Counted from the first letter of the stretch, positions 1 to 7,938 are shown. The stretch: 20,739 bases of DNA from Thermoplasmata archaeon (GCA_021810575.1 JAJZIN010000012.1:1-20739); one strand, 5' to 3'. The notes: generated by a model from the sequence alone, not told the origin. Numbers and translations: made by a program.

Positions 1-27
1 GTGGATTGTTTGATCCACGTTATTTTT
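1..27. other. hairpin followed by a T-rich tract at the window edge (possible terminator)
   Basis: Bases 1-6 (GTGGAT) and 13-18 (ATCCAC) form a perfect 6-bp inverted repeat with a 6-base loop, and a T-rich tract follows at 20-27. It could end transcription of a gene to the left of the window. The repeat starts exactly at the edge, so the full stem is not visible and the assignment is weak. Confidence 0.35.
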
Positions 28-30
28 AAA

Positions 31-70
31 ACATTAATGTGGTATTTAAAATAGTTTCAAAACTTATAAT
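31..70 (+). promoter_or_regulatory. aconitase promoter: palindrome and TATA box
   Basis: A perfect 10-bp palindrome, ACATTAATGT, lies at 31-40. The TATA-like CTTATAAT lies at 63-70. The TATA box is centred about 25 bases before the ATG at 91, the spacing expected for a leaderless archaeal transcript, and no Shine-Dalgarno precedes the ATG. The palindrome could be an operator, but AT-rich palindromes of this size are common by chance. Confidence 0.45.
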
Positions 71-90
71 TGAGTTTGCCATATAGATAT

Positions 91-2778
91 ATGAAGAAGG
101 AAGAATTTTATGATCAGATAGAAGTTGGCAATAAAAAATACAGTATTGTATCACTGAAAAAGCTCATAAAAGAAGTTCCAAATATAGATAGGGTACCGAT
201 GAGCATTAGAATCATCATGGAAGCAATGGTGAGAAATTTTGACGGTGAAACCATAAGAGAGGAGGATTTGAAGAACATATTTTCAAGGACTCCAACGAAT
301 CCCGGTGACTTTGAGATACCCTTCACAGTGGCAAGAGTCTTGATGCAAGATTTTACCGGCGTTCCTGCAGTTGTGGACCTTGCTTCGATGAGAGAAGCCT
401 TCAAGAAGCTTGGAGAGGACCCGGAAAAGATAGAACCGATAGTACCGGTGGACCTTGTGATAGATCACTCAGTACAGGTAGACTATTATGGTACAGAAGA
501 TGCCCTCAAGAAGAATTCAGAAAAGGAATTTGAAAGGAATAAGGAAAGATACAGATTCCTGAAGTGGGCACAGAAATCCATGAAGAATTTGAGGATAGTT
601 CCACCATCGACGGGTATAGTACATCAGGTAAATCTTGAGTTTCTTGGAAAAGTTGTACAGGTCTCGGAGAAAGATGGTAAAATGACAGCATACTTTGATT
701 CCCTGGTTGGAACAGATTCACACACCACAATGATTAATGGTCTTGGAATCCTTGGATGGGGTGTTGGTGGTATTGAAGCAGAAGCAGCGATGCTTGGCCA
801 GCCAGTAACTTTCCTGTCACCAAAAGTGGTTGGTGTTAATCTGCATGGGAAGCCAAAGGAAGGGGTCACTGCAACAGATGTTGTACTAACACTGACTGAG
901 TTACTTAGAAGGAGCAATGTTGTTGGAAAGTTTGTTGAGTTTTACGGAGAAGGTGTCAAACACCTCGCTCTTCCTGACAGGGCAACCTTATCTAATATGT
1001 GCCCAGAATATGGTGCAACATGCGCACTATTTCCAGTGGACGATGAAACAATCTCATACCTTGAACTGACGGGGAGAGAAAGGGAACACATAAATCTTGT
1101 AAAGGAGTACATGAAGGCCCAGGGAATGTATGGTGTGCAGAACAACATCCAGTATTCAGAAATGATTGATCTTGATCTTGAACAGATTGAAAGCACCATT
1201 GCGGGACCAAAGCTTCCCCAGCAGATGGTAAAACTTGAGGATTCTGAAAAGTCATTCCTTAAGTTTCTTGAGACATCGGGTGAGTCTCATAAGGATGGAA
1301 AGAATGGGCAGGTTCAGGTATCTTTGAAAACTGCATCCATTCAGCTTAAGGGAAAAAAAGTTGATCTGACGGACGGTGACGTAGTAATTGCAGCAATCAC
1401 AAGTTGCACAAACACCTCCAATCCGAGAGTTATGGTTGGAGCAGGATTACTGGCCAGGAAGGCAGTTGAATTTGGCCTTGCGGTAAATCCTAAAGTAAAG
1501 ACCAGCCTTGCACCCGGCTCAAGAGTAGTATCCCAGTATCTGGAAAAGAGCGGACTTCAGCAATATCTGAACAAACTTGGATTCGATCTCGTTGGCTTCG
1601 GATGCACAACCTGCATTGGAAACAGTGGGCCACTTGAAAAACCCATTGAGGATGCAATTGTTAATAATGACCTTTATACAGTTTCCGTACTATCAGGAAA
1701 TAGAAACTTTGAAGCAAGAATCCACAGGAACGTGAAGGCAAATTACCTTATGTCACCTCCACTGGTAGTTGCCTTTGCACTTGCTGGAACCATAAATATA
1801 AACATGAGGAAAGAACCACTTGGAAAAGATAAGAATGGAAAAGACGTATTTCTAAAGGATATATGGCCATCAGATGAAGAAATTAACAGCGTCATCTCAA
1901 AAGTCCTGAAGGAAGACCTTTACCAGAAGAATTATTCCAATGTCTATGGATTCAGTGAGTTGTGGAATGAAATGGATGCACCAGAGGGTGATCTTTACAG
2001 GTGGGACGATAAGAGCACTTATATCAAGAATCCTCCATTTTTCGAAAACTTTTCATCGAAATTGCCAAATTATGTTAGAGATATAAATGGTCTCAAATGT
2101 CTTGCTGTCTTCGGAGATTCAGTGACTACTGACCATATATCACCAGCTGGTTCCATATCAAAGAATAGCCCCGCTGGAAAATATCTTGTTGAAAAGGGGG
2201 TCAAACCTGAAGACTTCAACTCATTTGGCTCAAGAAGGGGGAACCACGAAGTAATGATGAGGGGAACATTTGGGAATAACAGGATTTCCAATAAAATGGC
2301 ATCGCAGGTTGGCCCATATACAAAGAAAGCGAAAGATGGAGAAGATGTGTGGATATTTGATGCATCCATGGACTATGTAAATGATGGAAACGGCTCAATC
2401 GTATTTGCAGGAAAGGAATACGGCACCGGTTCTTCAAGAGATTGGGCAGCAAAGGGACCATATCTTCTTGGCGTAAAAGCAGTTGTCGCAGAGAATTATG
2501 AAAGAATCCACAGAAGTAACCTTGTGGGAATGGGAGTTCTTCCCCTTCAATTCAAAGAGAAGGAGAATTTTGAATCTATGAATATAGATCCATTTTCAGA
2601 GTTTGATCTAGAGTTGCCAGAAAAACTATCGCCACATGCAAATGCAACACTGAGCTTCATGAAAAAAGATGGAAAAGCTGGAAAAATTGAAGTTGAAATA
2701 AGGCTTGACACTCCTGTGGAAGTAAAATATTTCAACAACGGAGGAATCCTTCAGAATGTTATGAGAAAACTCTTATAA
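91..2778 (+). CDS. acnA: aconitate hydratase (aconitase A / IRP type)
   Basis: Aconitase interconverts citrate and isocitrate in the cytosolic TCA cycle using a [4Fe-4S] cluster. The protein is about 895 residues, the usual length of the AcnA/IRP1 branch. Counted from the ATG at 91, the cluster cysteines are Cys439 (in SCTNTSNP) and Cys505 and Cys508 (in GCTTCIGNSGP). The substrate-binding stretch DSHTTMINGLGILGWGVGG lies near residues 211-229, and the C-terminal swivel domain carries GSSRDWAAKGP. The frame stays open to a TTG at 70, but a TATA-like sequence at 63-70 sits correctly for initiation at the ATG at 91, so I chose 91. It stands alone, convergent with the next gene. Family assignment is very secure; whether it also acts as an RNA-binding regulator cannot be told. 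Confidence 0.96.
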   Translation: MKKEEFYDQIEVGNKKYSIVSLKKLIKEVPNIDRVPMSIRIIMEAMVRNFDGETIREEDLKNIFSRTPTNPGDFEIPFTVARVLMQDFTGVPAVVDLASMREAFKKLGEDPEKIEPIVPVDLVIDHSVQVDYYGTEDALKKNSEKEFERNKERYRFLKWAQKSMKNLRIVPPSTGIVHQVNLEFLGKVVQVSEKDGKMTAYFDSLVGTDSHTTMINGLGILGWGVGGIEAEAAMLGQPVTFLSPKVVGVNLHGKPKEGVTATDVVLTLTELLRRSNVVGKFVEFYGEGVKHLALPDRATLSNMCPEYGATCALFPVDDETISYLELTGREREHINLVKEYMKAQGMYGVQNNIQYSEMIDLDLEQIESTIAGPKLPQQMVKLEDSEKSFLKFLETSGESHKDGKNGQVQVSLKTASIQLKGKKVDLTDGDVVIAAITSCTNTSNPRVMVGAGLLARKAVEFGLAVNPKVKTSLAPGSRVVSQYLEKSGLQQYLNKLGFDLVGFGCTTCIGNSGPLEKPIEDAIVNNDLYTVSVLSGNRNFEARIHRNVKANYLMSPPLVVAFALAGTININMRKEPLGKDKNGKDVFLKDIWPSDEEINSVISKVLKEDLYQKNYSNVYGFSELWNEMDAPEGDLYRWDDKSTYIKNPPFFENFSSKLPNYVRDINGLKCLAVFGDSVTTDHISPAGSISKNSPAGKYLVEKGVKPEDFNSFGSRRGNHEVMMRGTFGNNRISNKMASQVGPYTKKAKDGEDVWIFDASMDYVNDGNGSIVFAGKEYGTGSSRDWAAKGPYLLGVKAVVAENYERIHRSNLVGMGVLPLQFKEKENFESMNIDPFSEFDLELPEKLSPHANATLSFMKKDGKAGKIEVEIRLDTPVEVKYFNNGGILQNVMRKLL

Positions 2779-2804
2779 CAATTTATTATAAAAATACATA
2801 AAAC

Positions 2805-2836
2805 TGCGAAATTTTTAAAAAATTAAGGAATTTTTT
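2805..2836. terminator. T/A-rich convergent terminator region
   Basis: Between the converging aconitase and NifX-like genes there are runs of T5, A6 and T6 within about 30 bases. Oligo-T on each strand is the usual archaeal termination signal, so the segment could end transcription from both sides. No stable GC stem is present. Confidence 0.4.
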
Positions 2837-2843
2837 GGTAAAT

Positions 2844-3194
2844 TTATTCCCTGTATATGTTGAAATCAAGTTCAGGAGTTGCTTTCTTTGCAATATCGTT
2901 GAGCTTTGGCTCAATCTCCTGTAATTTCTCTTCTTCTACCGGGATATATTTCATTTTTCCCTTGGACATCATGTACGATCCTGGGCAGAGAACGCCTTCC
3001 TTCACGATAATTGCATCTGCGTTAAGTGTCAGAATTCCAGCCATTGCTCTTTCCTTTCCCTGAAACGGAGAACCGAAGCCGGGATTTTCGTAGAACTTCT
3101 TCTGCTTTGTCTCAGTATCTATCTCCACAATTGTATTACCATACTCCAGAGGAGTTAACACGTCTTCTTCGTCGACTACTGCTATAACCTTCAT
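2844..3194 (-). CDS. small protein resembling the NifX/NifB (dinitrogenase cofactor) fold
   Basis: This 116-residue soluble protein starts MKVIAVVDEED. An N-terminal beta strand leads to a segment like 'IVEIDTETKQKKFYENPG', then 'AMAGILTLNADAIIVKEG'. This order (strand, value-type beta hairpin, 'NPG', helix with an alanine-rich turn, 'DAIIV' strand) resembles the RNase-H-like NifX/NifB C-terminal domain superfamily (dinitrogenase iron-molybdenum cofactor family). No nitrogenase gene is visible, and many archaea carry orphan members of unknown role. There is one cysteine (VLCPGS). The frame is open to a TTG at 3209, but the ATG at 3194 has a TATA-like element at 3214-3222 on its strand, 20-28 bases upstream, so I start there. 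It diverges from the photolyase. The family link is by eye and tentative; function unknown. Confidence 0.7.
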   Translation of the reverse strand: MKVIAVVDEEDVLTPLEYGNTIVEIDTETKQKKFYENPGFGSPFQGKERAMAGILTLNADAIIVKEGVLCPGSYMMSKGKMKYIPVEEEKLQEIEPKLNDIAKKATPELDFNIYRE

Positions 3195-3252
3195 AGATGT
3201 CCATGCCAAATTGATTTATTAACTTTATTAATCATTCCTTTATAACCATAAT
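3195..3252. promoter_or_regulatory. divergent promoter region, NifX-like gene / photolyase
   Basis: Only 58 bases separate the two divergent starts. On the minus strand TTAATAAAT (plus positions 3214-3222) lies 20-28 bases before the ATG at 3194. On the plus strand TTTATTAA (3224-3231) lies 22-29 bases before the GTG at 3253. The two TATA-like boxes are back to back, so one bound factor could affect both genes. Confidence 0.45.
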
Positions 3253-4599
3253 GTGCGTACTCTTTACATTCTCTCCCATGACCTGAGGATACATGATAAC
3301 AGGGTTCTTGAAGAAGCAGCAGAAAGAAATGACATAATCTTCCCAATTTTTCTAAAGGATCCGAAAATTGAAAAACTGAGTGGAGCAAGCCTTTGGTGGG
3401 TAAAGAGCAGTCTCATAGATCTGGCACATAAATTTGGGATAGAGAGAATACCCATTGTTGAGAGTTCGGGAGATTATATACCTGTTCTGAAAGAAATTAT
3501 AGTCGCTAACAGAATTGAAAGAATAGTTTCCCAGTCCGTGCCCTATGCTAGAGTAAGAAATGCTTTTGGGGAAATTCATGAATATTTTAGAAGCAAGGGT
3601 GTGGGAGCTAAGATGTGTAAACCCAATAATCTGCTATCCGATGAAATGATTATGAATATGAAGATCAATTTTGGAAATTTCAAACAGTTCTACAGATCTG
3701 CAATGGATATGAAATTTGATCTTGATGAGGGATATACTGCAGATTTACCTGAGTTTAGTGAGATCAATGCCATAAACAGGAAAATAGAATTTTCATCGTG
3801 GGAAAGGAATTTGGCAAAATACTGGAATACTGGTGAGGAGGCTGCAAGCATGGCTGTTGAGAGGTTGATGGAAAGGGGTCTGGAAAATGAAAACGCTGGA
3901 CTTTCTCCTTATATAAGGCATGGACAGATCAATATCAGGAACCTTTGGGAGATAATTTCCAGAAGCGAAGATGAGGAAGTTAGTATAATTAAAAGAAATC
4001 TTCTATGGAGAGAGTTTTTCTATTGTTCCTATGCGAGAAGGCCAGATAGTGGCATATTATCAATAAATAGAAGGATGGATAGTTTTCCATGGTCTGGACA
4101 ATGGAAAGATCTGATCGACTGGAAGGAGGGGAAGACAGGTTTCCCTATAATTGATGCCATCATGAGAAAACTCTGGCAAACCGGGTGGATTGACAACAGG
4201 AAGCGCCTATTAGTATCTGATTTCCTGACCAAGATGGACCGTATAAAATGGACATATGGTGCAGAATGGTTCATGGATACTCTGGTGGACGCAGACGAGG
4301 CGAACAATTATTCATCCTGGCAATGGGTCAGCGGCTGCTCTGACTTTTCATGGGCATACTTCAGGATCTATAATCCATTGAAGAATGGCGCTGAAATAGA
4401 TCCGGAAGGAAAATTCATCAGGAAATGGGTTGAAGAATTGAGTGACTGCCCTGTTGAATCCATCCATGACCCTGAACATATGAATGAACGGAAATGCAAT
4501 AGGTATAGAAGACCGGAATTATCATACAAAGAAATGAGAGAGAAATCACTTTCAGTTTATAAAAAATTCATTGGAGAAAGAGAAAAGTCAATTGATTAA
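3253..4599 (+). CDS. phr: deoxyribodipyrimidine photolyase (photolyase/cryptochrome family)
   Basis: Photolyases repair UV-induced pyrimidine dimers with blue light and reduced FAD. The 448-residue protein begins RTLYILSHDLRIHDNRVL, the N-terminal Rossmann (antenna) domain of class I photolyases, and ends with the helical FAD-binding domain. Family signatures include GKTGFPIIDAIMRKLWQTGW (residues about 293-312), followed by the DNRKR helix, WFMDTLVDADEANN (about 340-353), the WQW segment (about 356-358) and YFRIYNPLKNG. It is slightly shorter than E. coli PhrB (471). Where many family members have an Asn-Gly-Gly-rich loop before WQW, this one has NNYSSWQW followed by GCSDFSW, a mild divergence. 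The start is GTG at 3253; the ATG at 3251 is out of frame. CPD repair is the likeliest activity, but another photolyase/cryptochrome subclass cannot be excluded. Confidence 0.93.
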   Translation: MRTLYILSHDLRIHDNRVLEEAAERNDIIFPIFLKDPKIEKLSGASLWWVKSSLIDLAHKFGIERIPIVESSGDYIPVLKEIIVANRIERIVSQSVPYARVRNAFGEIHEYFRSKGVGAKMCKPNNLLSDEMIMNMKINFGNFKQFYRSAMDMKFDLDEGYTADLPEFSEINAINRKIEFSSWERNLAKYWNTGEEAASMAVERLMERGLENENAGLSPYIRHGQINIRNLWEIISRSEDEEVSIIKRNLLWREFFYCSYARRPDSGILSINRRMDSFPWSGQWKDLIDWKEGKTGFPIIDAIMRKLWQTGWIDNRKRLLVSDFLTKMDRIKWTYGAEWFMDTLVDADEANNYSSWQWVSGCSDFSWAYFRIYNPLKNGAEIDPEGKFIRKWVEELSDCPVESIHDPEHMNERKCNRYRRPELSYKEMREKSLSVYKKFIGEREKSID

Positions 4600-4615
4600 A
4601 CTTGGTGGTGGAAAA

Positions 4616-5632
4616 TCAATAGTAATCCTTCAGGCTCACACCATATTTCGGTATCTCAATGCCTGATCCATTTTCTATGTGCCCGATTTCTCTTATGGAT
4701 ACACGATTCCTTAGCGTGCTTACGAAATCATGCTTACTGTCGGCGTCAATAACAACTACATAACCTGTTCCCATGTTAAAAATTTCATACATTTCAGAAT
4801 AAGACAGGTTTCCAAGGTCCATTAATCCGGTGAAAACTGGTTGGGGTTCGACGGGATCGTCTATCACATATTTCATATCCTTCATCCTCACAAGGTTTTT
4901 GAAGCCACCTCCTGTAATATTTGCCATACCCTTTATATCAACAAGATTGATTATATCAAGAATTTCTCTAACATATATCCTGGTTGGTTCCAGTAAAACA
5001 TCTGATACTTTCCTGTTGTACCCCGGAAATGTTTCATCCATTCCTAGACCCTGTTCTTTTATAATTTTCCTGACAGTTGTAAAACCATTTGAATGAAGGC
5101 CGCTACTCTGTAAACTGTATACAAGATCCCCATCTTTTATTGTTTCTCCCGTAGTTATCTGGTTTTTTTGAGCTATACCGATCACTGAGCCTGAAACATC
5201 AATGTCTCTTACAAGATCTGGAATGAGGGCAGTTTCACCTCCAACAATAGAAATGTTTGCCATTTGGGCGCCTACATTGAGACCCACACCAATTTCCTTT
5301 GCGATATTTACATCGGTATCCTTAAGCGATATATAATCCACCATAGCGATAGGCTCTGCCCCAATTGTTATTGTATCGTTAACATTCATTGCTACACAAT
5401 CTATGCCTATCCCTTCCCATTTATTTGCCTCTGCAGCTAACAAAACCTTTGTTCCAACGCCATCGGTATTAAAAGCAAGCGCAATGTTTCCAAGATCGAT
5501 CAGAGATGTAAATCCTCCGCTTGGGCCAATTACCTTGAAATCATCCCTTCTATATTTGAGTTGCCTTACTAGAGTGCTGACGAATTCCCCTATACCTTTT
5601 CTGTCTAAAACCTTGTCAGAGGATCCTTTCAT
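4616..5632 (-). CDS. purM: phosphoribosylformylglycinamidine cyclo-ligase (AIR synthetase)
   Basis: PurM closes the imidazole ring, converting FGAM and ATP to 5-aminoimidazole ribotide in de novo purine synthesis. The 338-residue length fits the family. The diagnostic PurM/SelD-superfamily motif NTDGVGTKVLLA is at residues 55-66 and GGETALIPD at 131-139. Further conserved stretches are 'SSGLHSNGFTTVRK' and 'ANITGGGFKNL'. The ATG at 5632 has a T-rich TATA-like stretch about 23-32 bases upstream and no Shine-Dalgarno. It converges with the photolyase, the stops being 16 bases apart, so the terminators must overlap the neighbouring coding ends. No other purine gene is nearby. Confidence 0.95.
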   Translation of the reverse strand: MKGSSDKVLDRKGIGEFVSTLVRQLKYRRDDFKVIGPSGGFTSLIDLGNIALAFNTDGVGTKVLLAAEANKWEGIGIDCVAMNVNDTITIGAEPIAMVDYISLKDTDVNIAKEIGVGLNVGAQMANISIVGGETALIPDLVRDIDVSGSVIGIAQKNQITTGETIKDGDLVYSLQSSGLHSNGFTTVRKIIKEQGLGMDETFPGYNRKVSDVLLEPTRIYVREILDIINLVDIKGMANITGGGFKNLVRMKDMKYVIDDPVEPQPVFTGLMDLGNLSYSEMYEIFNMGTGYVVVIDADSKHDFVSTLRNRVSIREIGHIENGSGIEIPKYGVSLKDYY

Positions 5633-5880
5633 GTTCCCATATTACATTATGAGTTAAAAATATATCAACAATCTTTTATAGTTATCATCCAAAACGCATC
5701 ACGAAAAGTGCGATTTTAGTTTTGATATTTCTGTGTTCATGAAATAACTCTGGATAAGTGTGTTTATGGTTTTATTTATGTAGCTTTCAATTCCAGATTC
5801 CTCCCGAGTTTATTGAATCCACAATAACTTCCTGCCCAAAATTAATATAGCTCACAAACGTTAAATAACATTCTAATAAT
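5633..5880. other. divergent intergenic region, purM / ferredoxin
   Basis: These 248 bases hold the promoters of purM and of the ferredoxin gene. A TATA-like TTAATATA (5842-5849) would place transcription start some 10 bases before the ferredoxin ATG. TTAAATAA (5861-5868) is a second AT-rich box but is too close for a leaderless start. The middle contains no open frame of note and no clear RNA gene. Confidence 0.5.
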
Positions 5881-6330
5881 ATGGGTTTAGGTGATAAAGT
5901 GGTAAAACTCGAAGATCTGGATTACAAACCAAAACCAATAGATGAAAATTTTGCTGAAGACACAGAAAACTACCCTGTAACAGGTAAGCATCATGACCAT
6001 GATGTCAGGGCTGAAGGTAAGCAGAGAATGGACGCGGATGGAAAGCCATATCCAACAAAGAACGGTATACATGGTACTAAGGTTGCAATTGACTGGGAAA
6101 CTTGTATAGCGGACGGCGCTTGCATGGATGTCTGCCCTGTCAGTTTATATGAATGGGAATTGAATCCCGGACAAATGGGTACTGGCAACGATAAGGATAT
6201 CAAGGGAGACAAGGCGCTTTATGATAAGTACAGAACTGATAAATGCGACCCAGTAAGGGAGAACGAGTGTATATTCTGTATGGCCTGTGAGAGTGTCTGT
6301 CCAACAAGAGCAATTAAAATAACCCCATAA
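5881..6330 (+). CDS. zfx: zinc-containing 7Fe ferredoxin
   Basis: This soluble electron carrier is of the archaeal zinc-ferredoxin type known from Sulfolobus and Thermoplasma, where it accepts electrons from 2-oxoacid:ferredoxin oxidoreductases. It has 149 residues, longer than bacterial 2[4Fe-4S] ferredoxins because of an N-terminal extension of about 65 residues. That extension contains His37, His38 and His40, plus His64, the likely zinc ligands. The first motif, C75-IADGA-C81-MDV-C85-P, carries Asp78 where a fourth cysteine would be, the usual [3Fe-4S] signature. The second, C130-IF-C133-MA-C136-ESV-C140-P, binds [4Fe-4S]. An extra Cys122 lies just before motif two. A T7 run directly follows the stop codon. 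Single-gene transcription unit. Assignment very likely. Confidence 0.93.
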   Translation: MGLGDKVVKLEDLDYKPKPIDENFAEDTENYPVTGKHHDHDVRAEGKQRMDADGKPYPTKNGIHGTKVAIDWETCIADGACMDVCPVSLYEWELNPGQMGTGNDKDIKGDKALYDKYRTDKCDPVRENECIFCMACESVCPTRAIKITP

Positions 6331-6337
6331 TTTTTTT
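6331..6337 (+). terminator. T7 tract after the ferredoxin gene
   Basis: Seven T residues begin at the base after the ferredoxin stop codon, with no hairpin. This fits archaeal oligo-T termination. It lies only 20 bases before tRNA-Gln, so part of the same AT-rich stretch may also serve as that gene's promoter. Confidence 0.5.
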
Positions 6338-6356
6338 ATTATTTTAAAGATAGCTT

Positions 6357-6428
6357 AGCTCCGTGGTGTAGTGGCCAAGCATACCGGACTTTGGATCCGA
6401 TGACGGCAGTTCGAATCTGCCCGGGGCT
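6357..6428 (+). tRNA. tRNA-Gln (anticodon UUG)
   Basis: A 72-base cloverleaf. The acceptor arm AGCTCCG / CGGGGCT gives seven pairs with one G-U. A four-pair D stem contains wobble pairs. The anticodon loop CTTTGGA has UUG at 34-36. The T stem GGCAG/CTGCC is perfect, with loop TTCGAAT. The top pair of the anticodon stem is a C-A mismatch. The first acceptor pair is A1-U72, the pair used by archaeal GatDE to recognise tRNA-Gln for transamidation. CCA is not encoded, so the 3' end needs the CCA-adding enzyme encoded just downstream on the other strand. Confidence 0.95.
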
Positions 6429-6440
6429 ATCGAGGTTGAC

Positions 6441-6635
6441 ATGATAAGAATTGTTGGAAGGCAAAGCAGATCGGAGAAACTGGAACAATCATGTTCCGTA
6501 GGCGACGTAATGGAAAGGCTAGGAATATCAGACGAAAGATTTGTATATTTGCTCAATGGGACTCCTGTGACGAAGGACGTTATTGTATCTCCGGATCAGG
6601 ATCTACTGTTTCTCGAGATTTTTTCTGGTGGATAA
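6441..6635 (+). CDS. ubiquitin-like small protein, MoaD/ThiS/SAMP family
   Basis: A 64-residue beta-grasp protein ending in a C-terminal Gly-Gly (LEIFSGG). In this family the tail is adenylated by an E1-like enzyme, then used as a sulfur carrier (molybdopterin, thiamine, tRNA thiolation) or conjugated to lysines as in archaeal SAMPs. The middle has the usual 'VGDVMERLGIS' helix and 'VYLLNGTPVTKDVIVSPDQDLLFLE' hairpin. GAGGT (6432-6436) lies four bases before the ATG. This is a Shine-Dalgarno in a window where most genes lack one, so the gene is probably translated from the downstream part of a tRNA-Gln transcript; the tRNA ends 12 bases upstream. Its last 33 bases overlap the 3' end of the opposite CCA gene. 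Which of the family's roles it has cannot be told; no E1/MoeB gene is nearby. Confidence 0.85.
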   Translation: MIRIVGRQSRSEKLEQSCSVGDVMERLGISDERFVYLLNGTPVTKDVIVSPDQDLLFLEIFSGG

Positions 6636-7937
6636 ATCTGGTGGCTCGCAGACTGACATGAAATTCCTGTATACCGCTGAAGACATAATTTTCTTCTTTG
6701 AAGTATATGTTCTACTTGTTTCTTTAAGAAGATTGAGATTGTGACCAAAATTTATATTTTTTAATTCACTCTTCAGGATGATCCTGAAGTCAGTTTCATC
6801 CCTTTTCAACTCCACATATATCCGGTCATCTTTCACATATGGACCTCTTGAAACCTTTGAATTTGTCCTATATTTTTCGTAGAATCTCAGGGCATTTGGG
6901 TTATCTGCAGGAGGTCCCTCATGAATTTTTACAGCTGGTAATGAACCAGTTTGCAGTTCCAGAAGTACCTGGATAGTCTTCTCGTTGACTGAACTGAAGG
7001 TGTTCATAACGGTAAAATCTTCCCGCTCTGCAAAATTATTAAGATTCCTCTTCATCAACTCTATCTGGGGATAAAGAATATCGTCAATTATGTTTGGTTT
7101 CTTCAGTTCCAGCATGATGAGGTAAGTTTTTCTGTCATGAATTTCCCGGTCGACAATGTAAATATTCTCTGGATCTATAAGCCCTGGATCGGGAGTTTTA
7201 AGATAAAGTGAAGATGCAATTCTCAGAATGGACAGAGACTTCTTGCTCACTGCGGAAGCCGCATTTCTATTACTATCAACCGGATCCATAAGTATTACCG
7301 GTGAATTGAATTCTGATAATTTAGGCCCTATGACAAGCTGACCTCTTGAATTGCATACAAACCTCAGGAAATTTTCAAAGGTATTGAAGTAGTGGATACA
7401 TAGCTCTGAAACATATCCTGAAAATCCTTCTGTTCTTAGTTCAGAACCATAAACTCCAATTCTCTTGAGAAATAGTTTCAGAATAATTGCCTGATCCCGC
7501 TCTTCATCATTCATGACAGAATTCAGGAACTCTGTATGCAGTGGTGTTCTGTCAACTGATGACTTTGTTCTCTCCCCCATTTTCATCCTGTAGCATGGAA
7601 CTATGTCAATCTTTATGTTGTCAACAAAACCTGATACATATGGATGCTCAGCATATTTAGCCACTCCGTCACTGATCACCTTGAATCCTATATCAAGACC
7701 GTACCGTTCAAGCTGCTTCTTATCATATTCTGTAGAGAATCGTATGAATATATCTATATCACTGTTCTTAAGCGATGTACCTCTGGCAGACGAACCCACG
7801 AGCACAGGGGAAGCTTCAAGATTCATATCCTCAATTATCCCATTTATTTTCTGAATTACATTGCTTATCAGAGCTTCTCTATATGCCCTTTCATCGCTTG
7901 AAAGCTTGTATTTTTTCAAGAGTTCTTTATAATCCAT
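6603..7937 (-). CDS. cca: CCA-adding enzyme (archaeal class I tRNA nucleotidyltransferase)
   Basis: The enzyme adds or repairs the 3' CCA of tRNAs without a nucleic-acid template. The 444-residue size is typical of archaeal class I. The polymerase-beta-type active site is clear: GSSARGTSLKNSDIDIF at residues 48-64, with carboxylates Asp60 and Asp62, and the third in KIDIVPCYR (Asp111). The following tRNA-recognition segment contains RTPLHTEFLN and GFSGYVSELCIHYF. The gene starts one base after the NAC stop codon, with no clear Shine-Dalgarno, indicating an operon and possible coupled translation. Its 3' end overlaps the SAMP-like gene on the other strand by 33 bases. Neither tRNA in the window encodes CCA, so this activity is needed for both. 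Confidence 0.95.
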   Translation of the reverse strand: MDYKELLKKYKLSSDERAYREALISNVIQKINGIIEDMNLEASPVLVGSSARGTSLKNSDIDIFIRFSTEYDKKQLERYGLDIGFKVISDGVAKYAEHPYVSGFVDNIKIDIVPCYRMKMGERTKSSVDRTPLHTEFLNSVMNDEERDQAIILKLFLKRIGVYGSELRTEGFSGYVSELCIHYFNTFENFLRFVCNSRGQLVIGPKLSEFNSPVILMDPVDSNRNAASAVSKKSLSILRIASSLYLKTPDPGLIDPENIYIVDREIHDRKTYLIMLELKKPNIIDDILYPQIELMKRNLNNFAEREDFTVMNTFSSVNEKTIQVLLELQTGSLPAVKIHEGPPADNPNALRFYEKYRTNSKVSRGPYVKDDRIYVELKRDETDFRIILKSELKNINFGHNLNLLKETSRTYTSKKKIMSSAVYRNFMSVCEPPDLSTRKNLEKQ

Positions 7938-7938
7938 G

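Noticed and set aside
70..90. TTG at 70 as the aconitase start
   Set aside because: The TATA-like box at 63-70 would overlap this codon; the ATG at 91 has the right spacing.
114..2738. Several open frames of 60-99 codons on the minus strand across the aconitase gene
   Set aside because: They lie wholly inside a strongly conserved gene, lack promoters and recognisable domains, and arise from its codon usage.
5690..5725. Possible hairpin in the purM/ferredoxin spacer (CGCA...TGCG)
   Set aside because: Only four solid pairs with imperfect flanks; no conserved RNA structure is recognisable.
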